A stretch of DNA of 64,000 nt from Arsenicicoccus piscis (GTDB taxonomy: Bacteria > Actinomycetota > Actinomycetes > Actinomycetales > Dermatophilaceae): NCBI RefSeq assembly GCF_022568835.1, contig NZ_JAKZHV010000005.1, positions 1 to 64,000 of the forward strand, written 5' to 3'. Shown here piece after piece: positions 1 through 12,494 of this stretch; position 1 is the stretch's first letter; the number at the start of each line of letters is the position of its first letter. The translations under genes and the position numbers were made by a program. The notes beneath the pieces were generated by a model that made no database searches, was not told where the DNA came from, and saw only the letters and a program-made list of their open reading frames with translations.

Positions 1-398
1 ACGCCGAGGCCTGGGACGTGGGTGAGCGCCTGCAGCGCGATGGCGAGCAGCAGCGCGGGCAGCGCCATTCGCCGCTTCCACCACAGGGTCGGGATGCGCG
101 AGGCGACGAACGCGAGCACCGCACCGATGAGCGCGAACCTCAGCTGGGCGAAGAAGACCGTGTAGGTGCGGATGCTCGCCGCCGACATGACCATGACCAG
201 GCCGAAGACCGTCAGCGCGATGGTCGTCGACAGCAGCAGGTGATAGGTCGTGAGCGGCGTCTCGATGCGCTCGAGGAGGGCGTTGAGGCGCCCGACGAGG
301 GTCGGGTCGTCGGGGTGGTCGGGCTTCGGGACGGACGCGCCGGCACGGCCCCGAGAGGCGCGTGCGCCGGGTCGCGCAGCGCCGGACGAGGTCGTCAT
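1..398 (-). CDS. ftsW: FtsW, septal peptidoglycan glycosyltransferase (N-terminal part)
   Basis: This is the first ~132 codons of a SEDS-family protein, which polymerises lipid II at the division septum in the membrane. The gene runs off the left edge. A charged Pro/Arg-rich cytoplasmic tail of about 45 residues is followed by a first membrane segment and the FtsW/RodA-type stretch LVMVMSAASI (about residues 70-79), then a second segment. The ATG at 396-398 sits one base from the murD stop (400-402), the usual murD-ftsW order of the dcw cluster, so the two are co-transcribed. This portion reads cleanly, unlike the upstream genes. Only the C-terminal catalytic half is unseen. Confidence 0.85.
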   Translation of the reverse strand, partial: MTTSSGAARPGARASRGRAGASVPKPDHPDDPTLVGRLNALLERIETPLTTYHLLLSTTIALTVFGLVMVMSAASIRTYTVFFAQLRFALIGAVLAFVASRIPTLWWKRRMALPALLLAIALQALTHVPGLG

Positions 399-399
399 G

Positions 400-1965
400 T
401 CAGGCTCCTTCGGTCGGTCCCTGCTGTGCGCGGACGGCCTTCGCGAAGGCGTCGCCACGCGCGCCGTAGTTGGCGAACATGTCCATGGAGGCCGCAGCCG
501 GGGCGAGCAGCACGACGTCGCCCGGCTGGGCGAGGGCCGTGGCCGCCGCGACGACCTCCGTCATGGCATCAGTGTCGGTGCTGGCGACGTCGACCACGGG
601 GACGTCGGGCGCGTGTGGGGCGACGGCGTCGGCGATCTGCGCCCGGTCGCGCCCGAGCAGCACCACGCCGCGCAGCCGCGGCGCGGCCTCGCGGACCAGG
701 TCATCCACGTCGGCGCCCTTGAGCAGGCCGCCGGCGATCCACACCACCGGGTCGAAGGCCCGCAGCGAGGCGGCTGCGGCGTGCGCGTTGGTCGCCTTGG
801 AGTCGTCGACGTAACGCACCCCGAGATCGTCGCGACCTCGGCGATGCGGTGCTTCTCGGGGCGATAGGCCCGCAACCCCTCGCGCACGGCGAGCGGGCCG
901 ACGTGCTGCTGCTCCGGGCGAGGCCGGCGGCCGGCCAGCGCGTTGGCGACGTAGTGCGGCGCCACCGATGATCGCCGAGCAGGCGGCGAGGGTGCCGAGC
1001 TCGAGGCGCTGGCCGAGTCGGCGCAGGCCGCGATGAACGCCGCGGTCGGCGTCGCACCTCGTCGCACCACGCCGAGCATGCTGTCGGCCGGCACCCCGAG
1101 GGTGAACTCCACCGCGCGGTGCCCTGGACGGCGACGTCGAGCCTCCATGACCAGCGCTCGAGTGGTCGCCGGGCCCGCGAGACCGCGATGCAGGAGGCCA
1201 TGCCCCTACGGCGCGGCGAGACCTCGCATGCAGTTCCCGAGCCGTGCCAGTCCAGGTGGTCGGCGGCGACGTTGAGGCACTGCGACGCGACGGGCCGAGA
1301 TGGCGGCCAGTGCGAGCAGGCGCTGGACGCCGCGCGCGCCCACGTCGAACCCGCCAGGGGCGAGCACCGCCTCGACCCGGGACGCCGACGTTGCCGAGCG
1401 GCATGGACCGGCCCGGGGTGCCGCTGGCCTGCAAGATCGAGGCCAGCAGTCGGTGGTCGTCTTGCCGTTGGTGCCCGAGACGGTGGCCAGGGCGCGGCGC
1501 CGCGCTCGGCGCGCATCCGCCAGGCCAGCTCCACGCGGAGGACGGACCGGGATGCAGCGGGCGGGCCTCGTCCAGCCAGCCGATGGGACTGGGAGCAGCC
1601 CCGCCCTCTGCCTGCCCGCCGTCCCGACGACCGGCTGGTCGACGTCGCGCGAGCTCCGAGCTCGCATGGGGCGCCACGACGGACGTCGGCCTCGAGTCGA
1701 GGGCGGGCCGACCGGCGCGCCCGGCGGCAGCAGCGCTCCGGCAGGTGGCTCGGCTGTCGGCAGCCGTCGTGGCTGACGGCGATCCGGCGACGCCTCGGCG
1801 GGCGACGGACCGCGTGCGCCCCGACGACTGGCCGAGGCCGGTGACGAGGACGCGCAGGCCGGCCCAGTCGGCGTCGCGCGACAGCCCAGGCCGGTGCTGC
1901 GGTTCGGGCGCGACCGTGGAGCGGCCGGTGCCGGCATCGAGTCCAGGCGGTCGCTCGCGGCCCAC
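400..1965 (-). pseudogene. murD: MurD, UDP-MurNAc-L-Ala D-glutamate ligase, interrupted by many frame changes
   Basis: MurD adds D-glutamate to UDP-MurNAc-L-alanine in the cytoplasm. Homology is continuous but hops between the three minus-strand frames. Near 1840 an N-terminal Rossmann start reads RVLVTGLG; near 1470 the ATP loop reads [11 protein letters not shown]; near 860-900 there is [17 protein letters not shown]. From about 830 to 400 one frame is intact and carries [13 protein letters not shown] and the C-terminal [12 protein letters not shown]. At least five small insertions or deletions are needed to join these pieces. MurD is normally essential, so sequencing or assembly error is likelier than a true pseudogene. 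Order mraY-murD-ftsW is standard. Confidence 0.8.
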
Positions 1966-3048
1966 CACCCACTCTCCGTAGAACGAACGCCACCGAGCGC
2001 GCGCACAGGCCCGTCGATCCAGAGCTGAACGACCGTGCCTCGCGAGGTCCCGGCGAGCTCGAGGTGGTGGTTCAGCGGGGCGCGATCCGGACGACGCTCT
2101 CGCCCACGTGCCGACAGCTCGGCAGAAGCCTGATGGCTGGATCATGACCGGGCGCCTCGGTGACGGCAGGCCCGGCGCTGGCGCTCGAGCAGCCGGTGCG
2201 CCGGCGCGATGTCTGCCGACGCCCGGCAGGTCCTGGTTCCGAGCCCTGCACGCCGAGCGCGTGCGCGCCGGTGTCACCGCATGAAAAGCTTGGCTCGGCG
2301 CTCTCGGTGCACCGGGTCCGAAGCGAGGCCTGACCTCGGCCGCGGCCGACGATGGCCACCACACCGGATCTTCGTGTGCACCTCGCCGCAGGCTGCGGCG
2401 CCTGCGGCGACCACCGGTGTGGCTCATGCCGAGGTGCCGGGGCCGATGATCCCTGCCGAGGCGGTCGAGCATCCTGCTCGCCGGCCCTGCCGCAGGGCCG
2501 ATCAGGCCGCTCGGTACCGCCGGCTCCGGCCGGCACCGCTCAGCCCGGCCCAGGCAGCCGAACCAGCCGTCGTGGTCCGCCGGGGCGCTGGTCCGCGGTG
2601 GCCCGTCGATGACGGTCGACCGCGCAGCACGGTCGCGGATACGGGCACCTTGACCAGACGGCCGGCGTCCGACGGGTCCGGCGTCGAAGGTGTGACCCGG
2701 GGCTCCAGGACGAGCACACGAGATGTCGGCTTCCGTGACGGCGCGTGCCGCGATCGAGCGCACGCGCCAGTCGCGCGCAGGAGGCGCGACGTCTTGATGC
2801 CAGTCGGTGCGCAGCCGCGACGCTGCACGCTGCTCGCCCGGTCGCGTCGGCAGCTCGATCGCCTCGAGGGCATGGTCCGAGCTGCGCGACAGGTGCGGCT
2901 GCCAGGTGCCGTGCTGGACGGCGTCGCGGAGCCGGGCCGCAGCGTGATGACCGCGGCGATCATCGTCGGGGTGCCGCGCTTGGTGCTGGGAGCGGTCGGC
3001 CCGCGTCAGCAGGAACGGCGACCTCACCGGCTTGATGAACTCGGGCGC
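1966..3048 (-). pseudogene. mraY: MraY, phospho-MurNAc-pentapeptide transferase, frame-broken and cut at its 5' end
   Basis: MraY makes lipid I by loading UDP-MurNAc-pentapeptide on undecaprenyl phosphate. Fragments in different minus-strand frames match the family: PEFIK near 3040, TKRGTPTM near 2975 (the conserved loop of the first third), [11 protein letters not shown] near 2065 and TVVQLWI...FYGEWVVG near 1970-2030, directly before murD. The middle (about 2100-2900) is barely recognisable. The first ~25 codons are missing because the homology ends at about 3048, where recC homology begins on the other strand. Length to that point (about 1.08 kb) is near the usual gene size. Identity rests on motifs, not on a continuous frame. 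Confidence 0.7.
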
Positions 3049-3052
3049 ACCT
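3046..3052. other. Junction between truncated mraY and truncated recC
   Basis: Minus-strand mraY homology (PEFIK) ends at about 3040-3048 and plus-strand recC homology starts at about 3051. The recC frame has an in-frame stop at 3036-3038, just upstream. Both genes lose their 5' ends at the same point, with no room for starts or promoters. No insertion-sequence end or repeat is visible. It is either a chimeric assembly join or a real rearrangement breakpoint; the poor sequence to the left favours the first. Confidence 0.6.
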
Positions 3053-5588
3053 GTCCGAGACCGGCGATCGCCGAGAACGCGCCGGCTCGGCGACCGACAT
3101 GCAGTCGGTGCAGATCCACGCCTGTCACGGTGCGGCACGTCAGGTCGACGTGCTGCGTGACGTGATCACCGGCCTGCTCGAGGACGACCCGACCCTCGAG
3201 CCACGCGACATCCTCGTCATGTGCCCTGACATCGACGCGTTCGCCCCGCTGGTGCACGCAGGCTTCGGCCTCGGTGCGCCGCGGGCGGTGACCGGCGAGC
3301 ACTCTCTCCCGCCGGGGTTCGCGGATCGCGCTGGGGCACAACAGCATCCGGCACCACACCATCCGGCGCAGGGGCATCCGGCACAAGGACATCCGGCCCA
3401 CGGGCTCCGGGTGCGCCTGGCGGACCGAGGGCCGCGCGAGACCAACCCGCTGCTCGAGCTCGCCGCCCAGCTGGTGGTGCTGGCCGGCGGACGGCTCACC
3501 GCGAGCGAGGTCCTCGACCTGGCCCGCACCGAGCCGGTGCGGGTGCGCTTCGCCCTCGACGACGACGACCTCGACCGGTTCGGTGACTGGGTCGACCAGG
3601 TCGTCATCCGGTGGGGGCTCGACGAGGAGCACCGCGCCGACTACCAGCTGTCGTCGTTCGCGCAGAACACCTGGCGCGCCGGTCTCGACCGCGTCGTCGT
3701 CGGCGCCGCGCTCGACGGGGTCGACCGCGACCACGTCGGCACCGTCCTCGCCCTCGACGACCTCGACAGCGGTGACATCGACCTGGCGGGCCGGCTCACC
3801 GAGCTCGTCGACCGGCTGGGTGCCACCGTGCGCCGGCTGCGCGCGTGCCGGGGCGCCGACGAGTGGGCCGAGGCCCTGCGCGACGGGGTGCTCGGTCTCG
3901 CCGACGTGCGGTCGAGCGACGCGTGGCAGGTCACCCAGCTGCGCCGTGAGCTGTCCCGCATCCAGGGCTCGGCCGCCCGCGAGACCGGCACGGCCGATCT
4001 ACGGCTGTCGGACGTCGCGACCCTGCTGTCCGCGCACCTCGCCGGGCGGGCCACGCGAGCCAACTTCCGCACCGGCACGCTCACCGTGTGCACGATGACC
4101 CCGATGCGCTCGGTGCCGCACCGGGTGGTGTGCCTCGTCGGTCTGGACGACGGCATCTTCCCGCGCACGACCGTGCCCGACGGCGACGACGCCCTGGCCC
4201 GCAACCCGCTGACCGGTGAGCGCGACCCGCGCAGCGAGGACCGCCAGCTGCTCCTGGACGCGCTCATGGCTGCGCGCGAGACGGTGGTCATCACCTACAC
4301 CGGGGCCGACGAGCACAGCGGCGCCGAGCGCCCACCGGCCGTGCCGCTCGGCGAGATCATCGACGCCGTGCAGGCGACCGCCTCAGGTCCCGGCGCGGAG
4401 GCCGTCGTCACGCGGCACCCGTTGCAGCCCTACGACACGCGCAACCTCGGCGTTCCTGGCGACGACGGCACGTCGCTGCGACCCGATGGGCGGCCGTTCA
4501 GCTACGACCCCACGGCGCTCGCGGGAGCGCAGGCGGCCCTCGGCGAACGCACCCTGGCCCAGCCGCTGGCCGACGTGGCGCTGCCGCCGTCCGCCCAGGC
4601 TGCCGGCGCCGACGACGTCCCGCTCGACCAGCTCATCCGCTTCCTGCTGAACCCCGCCCAGGACTTCCTGCGCACCCGGCTCGGCCTGCTGCTGCCGGAG
4701 GTCCCCGAGGAGCGCGCCGAGGGCATCCCCATCGAGCTCGACGGACTGCAGCGCTGGACGGTGGGCGACCGGCTGCTGCGCGCCGTGCTCGCCGGCCGTG
4801 ATCTCGACGAGCTGGTGCGCGCCGAGGGCTGGCGCGGTGAGCTGCCGCCGGGGGGACTCGGCAGTCGTCAGCTCGCCGACATCACCGAGATCGTCAAGCA
4901 CCTCACGGCGGCCGCCTGGCGGGTGGGTGGCGCCGGAGCCCCGGGGCGGCCGGCGCCGACGCGCACGGTCGACCTCGAGATCACGCTGCCCGACGGACGT
5001 CGGGTGGTGGGCACCGTCCCGGGCATGACCGATGCCGGGGCGCTCGAGGTCACGTACTCGACCCTGAAGGCCAAGCAGACGCTGCGCTCGTGGGTCACGG
5101 CGCTCGCCCTGAGCGCGGCCGGTGAGGAGCTCTCCAGCGCCCACCTCGTCGGTCAGCTCCGCCGCGGCAACCGGCCGGGCGTCCGGCACCTCACCCACGG
5201 ACCCATGCCGCGCGAGCTGGCGATGACCACGCTGGCCGATCTCGTCGACCTGCGCGACCGAGGGCTCGAGGGCCCGATCCCGTTGCCCGGCAACGCTGCT
5301 CACGCCTACGCCCGCACGTTCCTGGTCAGCGGGAGCCCGCGCGACGCCGAGGAGTCGGCGACCAAGGAGTGGGAGAGCCAGACCGGGCGCTTCCTCAAGG
5401 TGGGTGAGCAGGAGGACCCGGCCCACCTGCAGGTCTACGGCGAGGCGGTGGGCCTGCACCAGATCCTCGGTGAGCCGCGGGACGACGAGATGTGGTTCCC
5501 GGGCGTCACCAGCCGGCTCGGGCAGTACGCCCTGCGGCTGTGGCGGCCCGTCCTCGACGGCGACCTGCAGCAGGGGGAGTGGGCATGA
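3051..5588 (+). CDS. recC: RecC, exonuclease V gamma subunit, 5' end missing
   Basis: RecC is the Chi-recognising scaffold of the RecBCD helicase-nuclease that processes DNA double-strand breaks. About 845 codons remain against roughly 1,100 in full-length actinobacterial RecC, so some 250-300 N-terminal residues (the first helicase-like domain) are absent. The preserved frame opens with LSETGDRRE and continues to [18 protein letters not shown], a conserved internal RecC block. The first ATG (3099) is therefore probably not a natural start. The stop TGA overlaps the recB ATG (ATGA at 5585-5588), showing translational coupling. An insertion of four HPAxG-like pentapeptides lies at 3345-3404. 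Confidence 0.85.
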   Translation: MSETGDRRERAGSATDMQSVQIHACHGAARQVDVLRDVITGLLEDDPTLEPRDILVMCPDIDAFAPLVHAGFGLGAPRAVTGEHSLPPGFADRAGAQQHPAPHHPAQGHPAQGHPAHGLRVRLADRGPRETNPLLELAAQLVVLAGGRLTASEVLDLARTEPVRVRFALDDDDLDRFGDWVDQVVIRWGLDEEHRADYQLSSFAQNTWRAGLDRVVVGAALDGVDRDHVGTVLALDDLDSGDIDLAGRLTELVDRLGATVRRLRACRGADEWAEALRDGVLGLADVRSSDAWQVTQLRRELSRIQGSAARETGTADLRLSDVATLLSAHLAGRATRANFRTGTLTVCTMTPMRSVPHRVVCLVGLDDGIFPRTTVPDGDDALARNPLTGERDPRSEDRQLLLDALMAARETVVITYTGADEHSGAERPPAVPLGEIIDAVQATASGPGAEAVVTRHPLQPYDTRNLGVPGDDGTSLRPDGRPFSYDPTALAGAQAALGERTLAQPLADVALPPSAQAAGADDVPLDQLIRFLLNPAQDFLRTRLGLLLPEVPEERAEGIPIELDGLQRWTVGDRLLRAVLAGRDLDELVRAEGWRGELPPGGLGSRQLADITEIVKHLTAAAWRVGGAGAPGRPAPTRTVDLEITLPDGRRVVGTVPGMTDAGALEVTYSTLKAKQTLRSWVTALALSAAGEELSSAHLVGQLRRGNRPGVRHLTHGPMPRELAMTTLADLVDLRDRGLEGPIPLPGNAAHAYARTFLVSGSPRDAEESATKEWESQTGRFLKVGEQEDPAHLQVYGEAVGLHQILGEPRDDEMWFPGVTSRLGQYALRLWRPVLDGDLQQGEWA
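3345..3404 (+). repeat. 15-bp in-frame tandem repeat inside recC, four copies
   Basis: Four consecutive 15-bp units (3345, 3360, 3375, 3390), each beginning catccggc, encode [20 protein letters not shown]. The unit is a multiple of three, so copy-number change would keep recC in frame. The segment sits in a region expected to be a variable loop between conserved RecC blocks. Confidence 0.85.
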
Positions 5589-8500
5589 GCGCGCGGCACT
5601 TCGCCATCACCGACCCGCTCCCCGAGGGCACCGTGCTCCTCGAGGCCAGCGCCGGGACCGGCAAGACCTGGACGATCGCGGCCCTGGTCACCCGCTACGT
5701 CGCCGAGGGCGTCGTGACCCTGCCCGAGATGCTGGTCGTCACCTTCGGTCGGGCGGCCAGCCAGGAGCTGCGCTCGCGGGTGCGCGAGCAGCTCTACGCC
5801 GCCGAGCGCGCGCTCGACGACCCGCCGCCGGTCGAGGACCGCGACCAGCTCCTGACCTTGCTGCTCGCGGTCGACGAGGACGAGCGGTTGCTGCGACTCG
5901 AGCGGCTCCGCACGGCGCTCACGTCGTTCGACGCGGCCACCATCGCGACCACGCACCAGTTCTGCCAGCAGGTCCTGCGCAGCCTCGGCGTCGCGGGCAA
6001 CACCGACGCCGGTGCCCAGCTGGTCGACGACCTGGACGACCTGCTCGTCGAGGTCGTCGACGACCTCTACCTGCGCGGCTTCGTGGGGGCCACCAACAGG
6101 CCGATCTTCTCGCGCCGCGACGCCTTGGCGATCGCCCGCCGGGCCATCGAGGACGACCACGCCACGCTCGCCCCCTCGGCAGCCGAGCCGGGCAGCGTCG
6201 CCGCCCGTCGCGTGGGTTTCGCTCAGGTAGTGCGTCGAGAGATGGACGTCCGCAAGCGTCGGCTGCAGGTCATGCACTACAACGACCTGCTCACCCAGCT
6301 CGCCGACGCCTTGACGGACAAGGACTCGCCGGCCCGCGCACGGATGCAGGCGCGCTGGCGGGTGGTGCTGGTCGACGAGTTCCAGGACACCGACCCGGTG
6401 CAGTGGCAGGTGCTCGACCGCGCCTTCACCGGGGTGGCGCACGCGATGGTGCTGATCGGCGACCCCAAGCAGGCGATCTACGCCTTCCGCGGGGGTGACA
6501 TCGTCACCTACCTGGAGGCCGCGCAGACGGCACAGGAGCAGGCCACGCTGCCCTGCAACTTCCGTAGCGACGCCGGGCTGGTGCGGTCCATCGGCGCCCT
6601 CCTCGGCGGGGCGGCCCTGGGCGACCCGCAGATCATCGTCCACGACGTGGAGGCGCAGCGCACGCAGTCTCGGCTGCACGGCGCGCCACATCCAGAACCG
6701 TTGCGGCTCAGGCAAGTTCGCCAGCGCGAGCACCTGCGCGGCAACAGCAAGGTCGGTGCCGTGCGCGCGCACATCGCCCGCGACCTCGCGCTCGACGTGG
6801 CCGCGCTGCTGGACTCCGGGGCGACCTTCGACGGACGGCCGCTGCACGCACGCGACGTCGCCGTCATCGCGCACACCTCGCGCACCCTGATCGAGATCCA
6901 GCAGGCGCTGCGCGACGTGGGCATCCACGCCGTCAGCACCGGTGGCTCGAACGTGCTGCAGAGCAAGGCCGCCCACGACTGGCTGGCGCTCCTGACGGCC
7001 ATGGCGGCCCCGCACCGGTCCATGCTGACCCGCGCGGCTGCGCTCACCGACCTGGTCGGCCTCGACGTCGAGCGGCTGGCCACCGGCGGCGACGACCTCG
7101 ACGACGAGCTGGCCGCGCTGATGCGGCGTCTCGCCACGGTCTACGCCCGGCAGGGGGCGGCTGCGGTGATCGAGTCCCTCACGGTCGCCGGCCTGCCGGC
7201 TCGCGTGCTGGGGCGGGTCGGTGGCGAGCGCGAGCTGACCGACCTGCGCCACGTGGGTCAGCTGCTGCACGAGGTCGGTCAGCGTGAGCAGCTCGGCCTG
7301 GTGGCGCTCCTCGAGTGGTTGCAGGCCCAGCTCGCCGACGACACCCCGGTCGCGGCGGGCGCGCGCACCCGACGCCTGGACAGCGACGCTGCGGCCGTCC
7401 AGCTCGTCACGGTGCACGGCAGCAAGGGCCTGCAGTACCCCGTCGTCTACCTCCCCGCGCTCTCGGATCGGTGGGTCAGCAAGGAGGCCGACATCCCGCT
7501 GTTCCACACCGAGGCCCCACAGCGCACCCGTTGCATCGACGTGGGTGGTCCCTCGGGTCCGGAGTGGGCGGACTCGGTGCGGCGGCACAAGGCCGAGGAG
7601 GCGGGGGAGTCACTGCGGCTGCTCTACGTCGCACTCACCCGGGCGCAGTCGCAGGTGGTGGCCTGGTGGGCTCCGTCCAACAACGTCGCCGCGGCGCCGT
7701 TGCATCGAGCTCTGTTCGGGCGCAGTCCGATCCAGGCCGAGATCCCCGACACCGTAGCCGCCCCCAAGACCGACGACGACGCCACCGAGCGGCTCTCGCG
7801 ATGGGCCGAGGTCGGCGCGTTCACCCTCGAGCCGGCCGACCTGGGCGACCCGGTGCCGGCACCGGTCCTGACGGCGCCGAGCGGGCTCGGCATCGGGCGC
7901 TTCGACCGCGTGGTCGACACCAGCTGGCGGCGCACGTCCTACTCCGCCCTGAGCGCTCCGCGCGACGCCGAGGGGCACGAGCTGAGCGGTGGCGTCGGCA
8001 GCGAGCCTGAGGTCGTGCCCGCGACGACGAGCCCGAGATCCCGGTCGTCGTCGACGAGAGGCCCACGCTGCCTGGCCTGCTCCCGGGCGGCGACGACCTG
8101 CCCTCACCGATGGCCGACCTGCCGGTGGGCGCCACCTTCGGCTCGCTCGTCCACGCCGTGCTGGAGCACGCCGACCCGCAGGCCGTAGACCTCGACGCCG
8201 AGCTGCGCGCCCGGATCGGCGAGCAGCTGGTGTGGTGGCCGGTCGACGTCGATGTGGACCGGCTCGTCCACGCCCTCGTCGCGGTGCTGGACACGCCCCT
8301 CGGACCGCTGGCCGGCGGCACCACCTTGCGCGCGGCCGGCACGCGAGATCGCTTGTGCGAGCTGGACTTCGAGCTGCCGCTCGGGGGCGGTGACCTGGCG
8401 GCACCGACCGGCCCCCGCAGGCTGCTGGGTGACCTCGCCCCGCTGCTGCGTCGGCACCTCCCGGCCGGTGATCCGGTGCGTGGCTACGCCGACGTCCTGG

Positions 8501-9029
8501 ACGCCGAGCCCGTGCTGGCCGAGCAGGAGCTGCGCGGCTACCTCACCGGGTCGATCGACGTGGTGCTGCGGGTCGACGGCCGCTACCTGGTCGTCGACTA
8601 CAAGACCAACTGGCTGGGCCAGCTCGACGCCCCGCTCACTGCCTGGTCCTACCGCCCCGAGGCGCTGGTCGAGGCGATGGGGCACTCCAGCTATCCGCTC
8701 CAGGCGTTGCTGTATGCCGTTGTGGCACACCGCTTCCTGCGCTGGCGAGTGTCGGACTACGACCCGCACCGGCAGCTGGGGGGCGTGCTCTACCTCTACC
8801 TGCGGGGCATGTGTGGGCCCAGCACCCCCGTCGTCGGCGACCAGGTCTGCGGGGTCTTCTCCTGGCAGCCTCCGGTAGACCTCGTGGTGGCCGTCTCCGA
8901 CCTCCTGGACGGCGCGTCGGTCGATGGCGTGTCGGTCGATGGTGCGTCGGTCGACGGCGCGGCTGCGGATGGTCGGGTCGGGGCAGGGGCGCGAACGGTC
9001 AAAAGCCGCCCACGTCGGAAGGATGCGTG

Positions 9030-9030
<1 letters not shown>
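5585..9030 (+). CDS. recB: RecB, exonuclease V beta subunit, one frameshift
   Basis: RecB is the 3'-5' helicase and nuclease of RecBCD. About 1,148 residues result once one frameshift is repaired, a normal length. Visible: Walker A EASAGTGKT (20-28), DEFQDTDPVQW (motif II), GDPKQAIYAFRGGD (motif III), VTVHGSKGLQYP (motif V), YVALTRAQ (motif VI) and the C-terminal nuclease motif VVDYKTNW with YPLQALLYAVV. The frame changes at about 8021-8024, best explained by loss of one C in gcccgcgac, so helicase and nuclease parts lie in two frames. ATG 5585 overlaps the recC stop; the stop TGA at 9028-9030 overlaps the recD ATG. The tail carries a 15-bp repeat. Confidence 0.92.
8911..8970 (+). repeat. 15-bp in-frame tandem repeat at the recB 3' end, four copies
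   Basis: Units at 8911, 8926, 8941 and 8956 encode a (G-A/V-S-V-D)-type pentapeptide just after the nuclease domain, forming a low-complexity tail of RecB. The first three units are nearly identical and the fourth has diverged. It resembles the in-frame repeats in recC and several other genes of the window. Confidence 0.8.
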
Positions 9031-12373
<3,343 letters not shown>

Positions 12374-12494
12374 TCAGCCGTCGGGCTGGGCGGGGCCGGT
12401 CGCTCGGCCGCCTTGACCCGCTCCGGCCCGGCTCGCGAGGGTGCCGGGCAGGGGCCGGTAGGACGACGGTGATCGGGCGTGCCAGAGTAGGCCA

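Noticed and set aside
400..3138. A 912-codon open frame on the minus strand covering the murD/mraY block
   Set aside because: Only its last part (about 400-830) matches MurD; the rest is out of frame with MurD and MraY motifs and merely open because of high GC.
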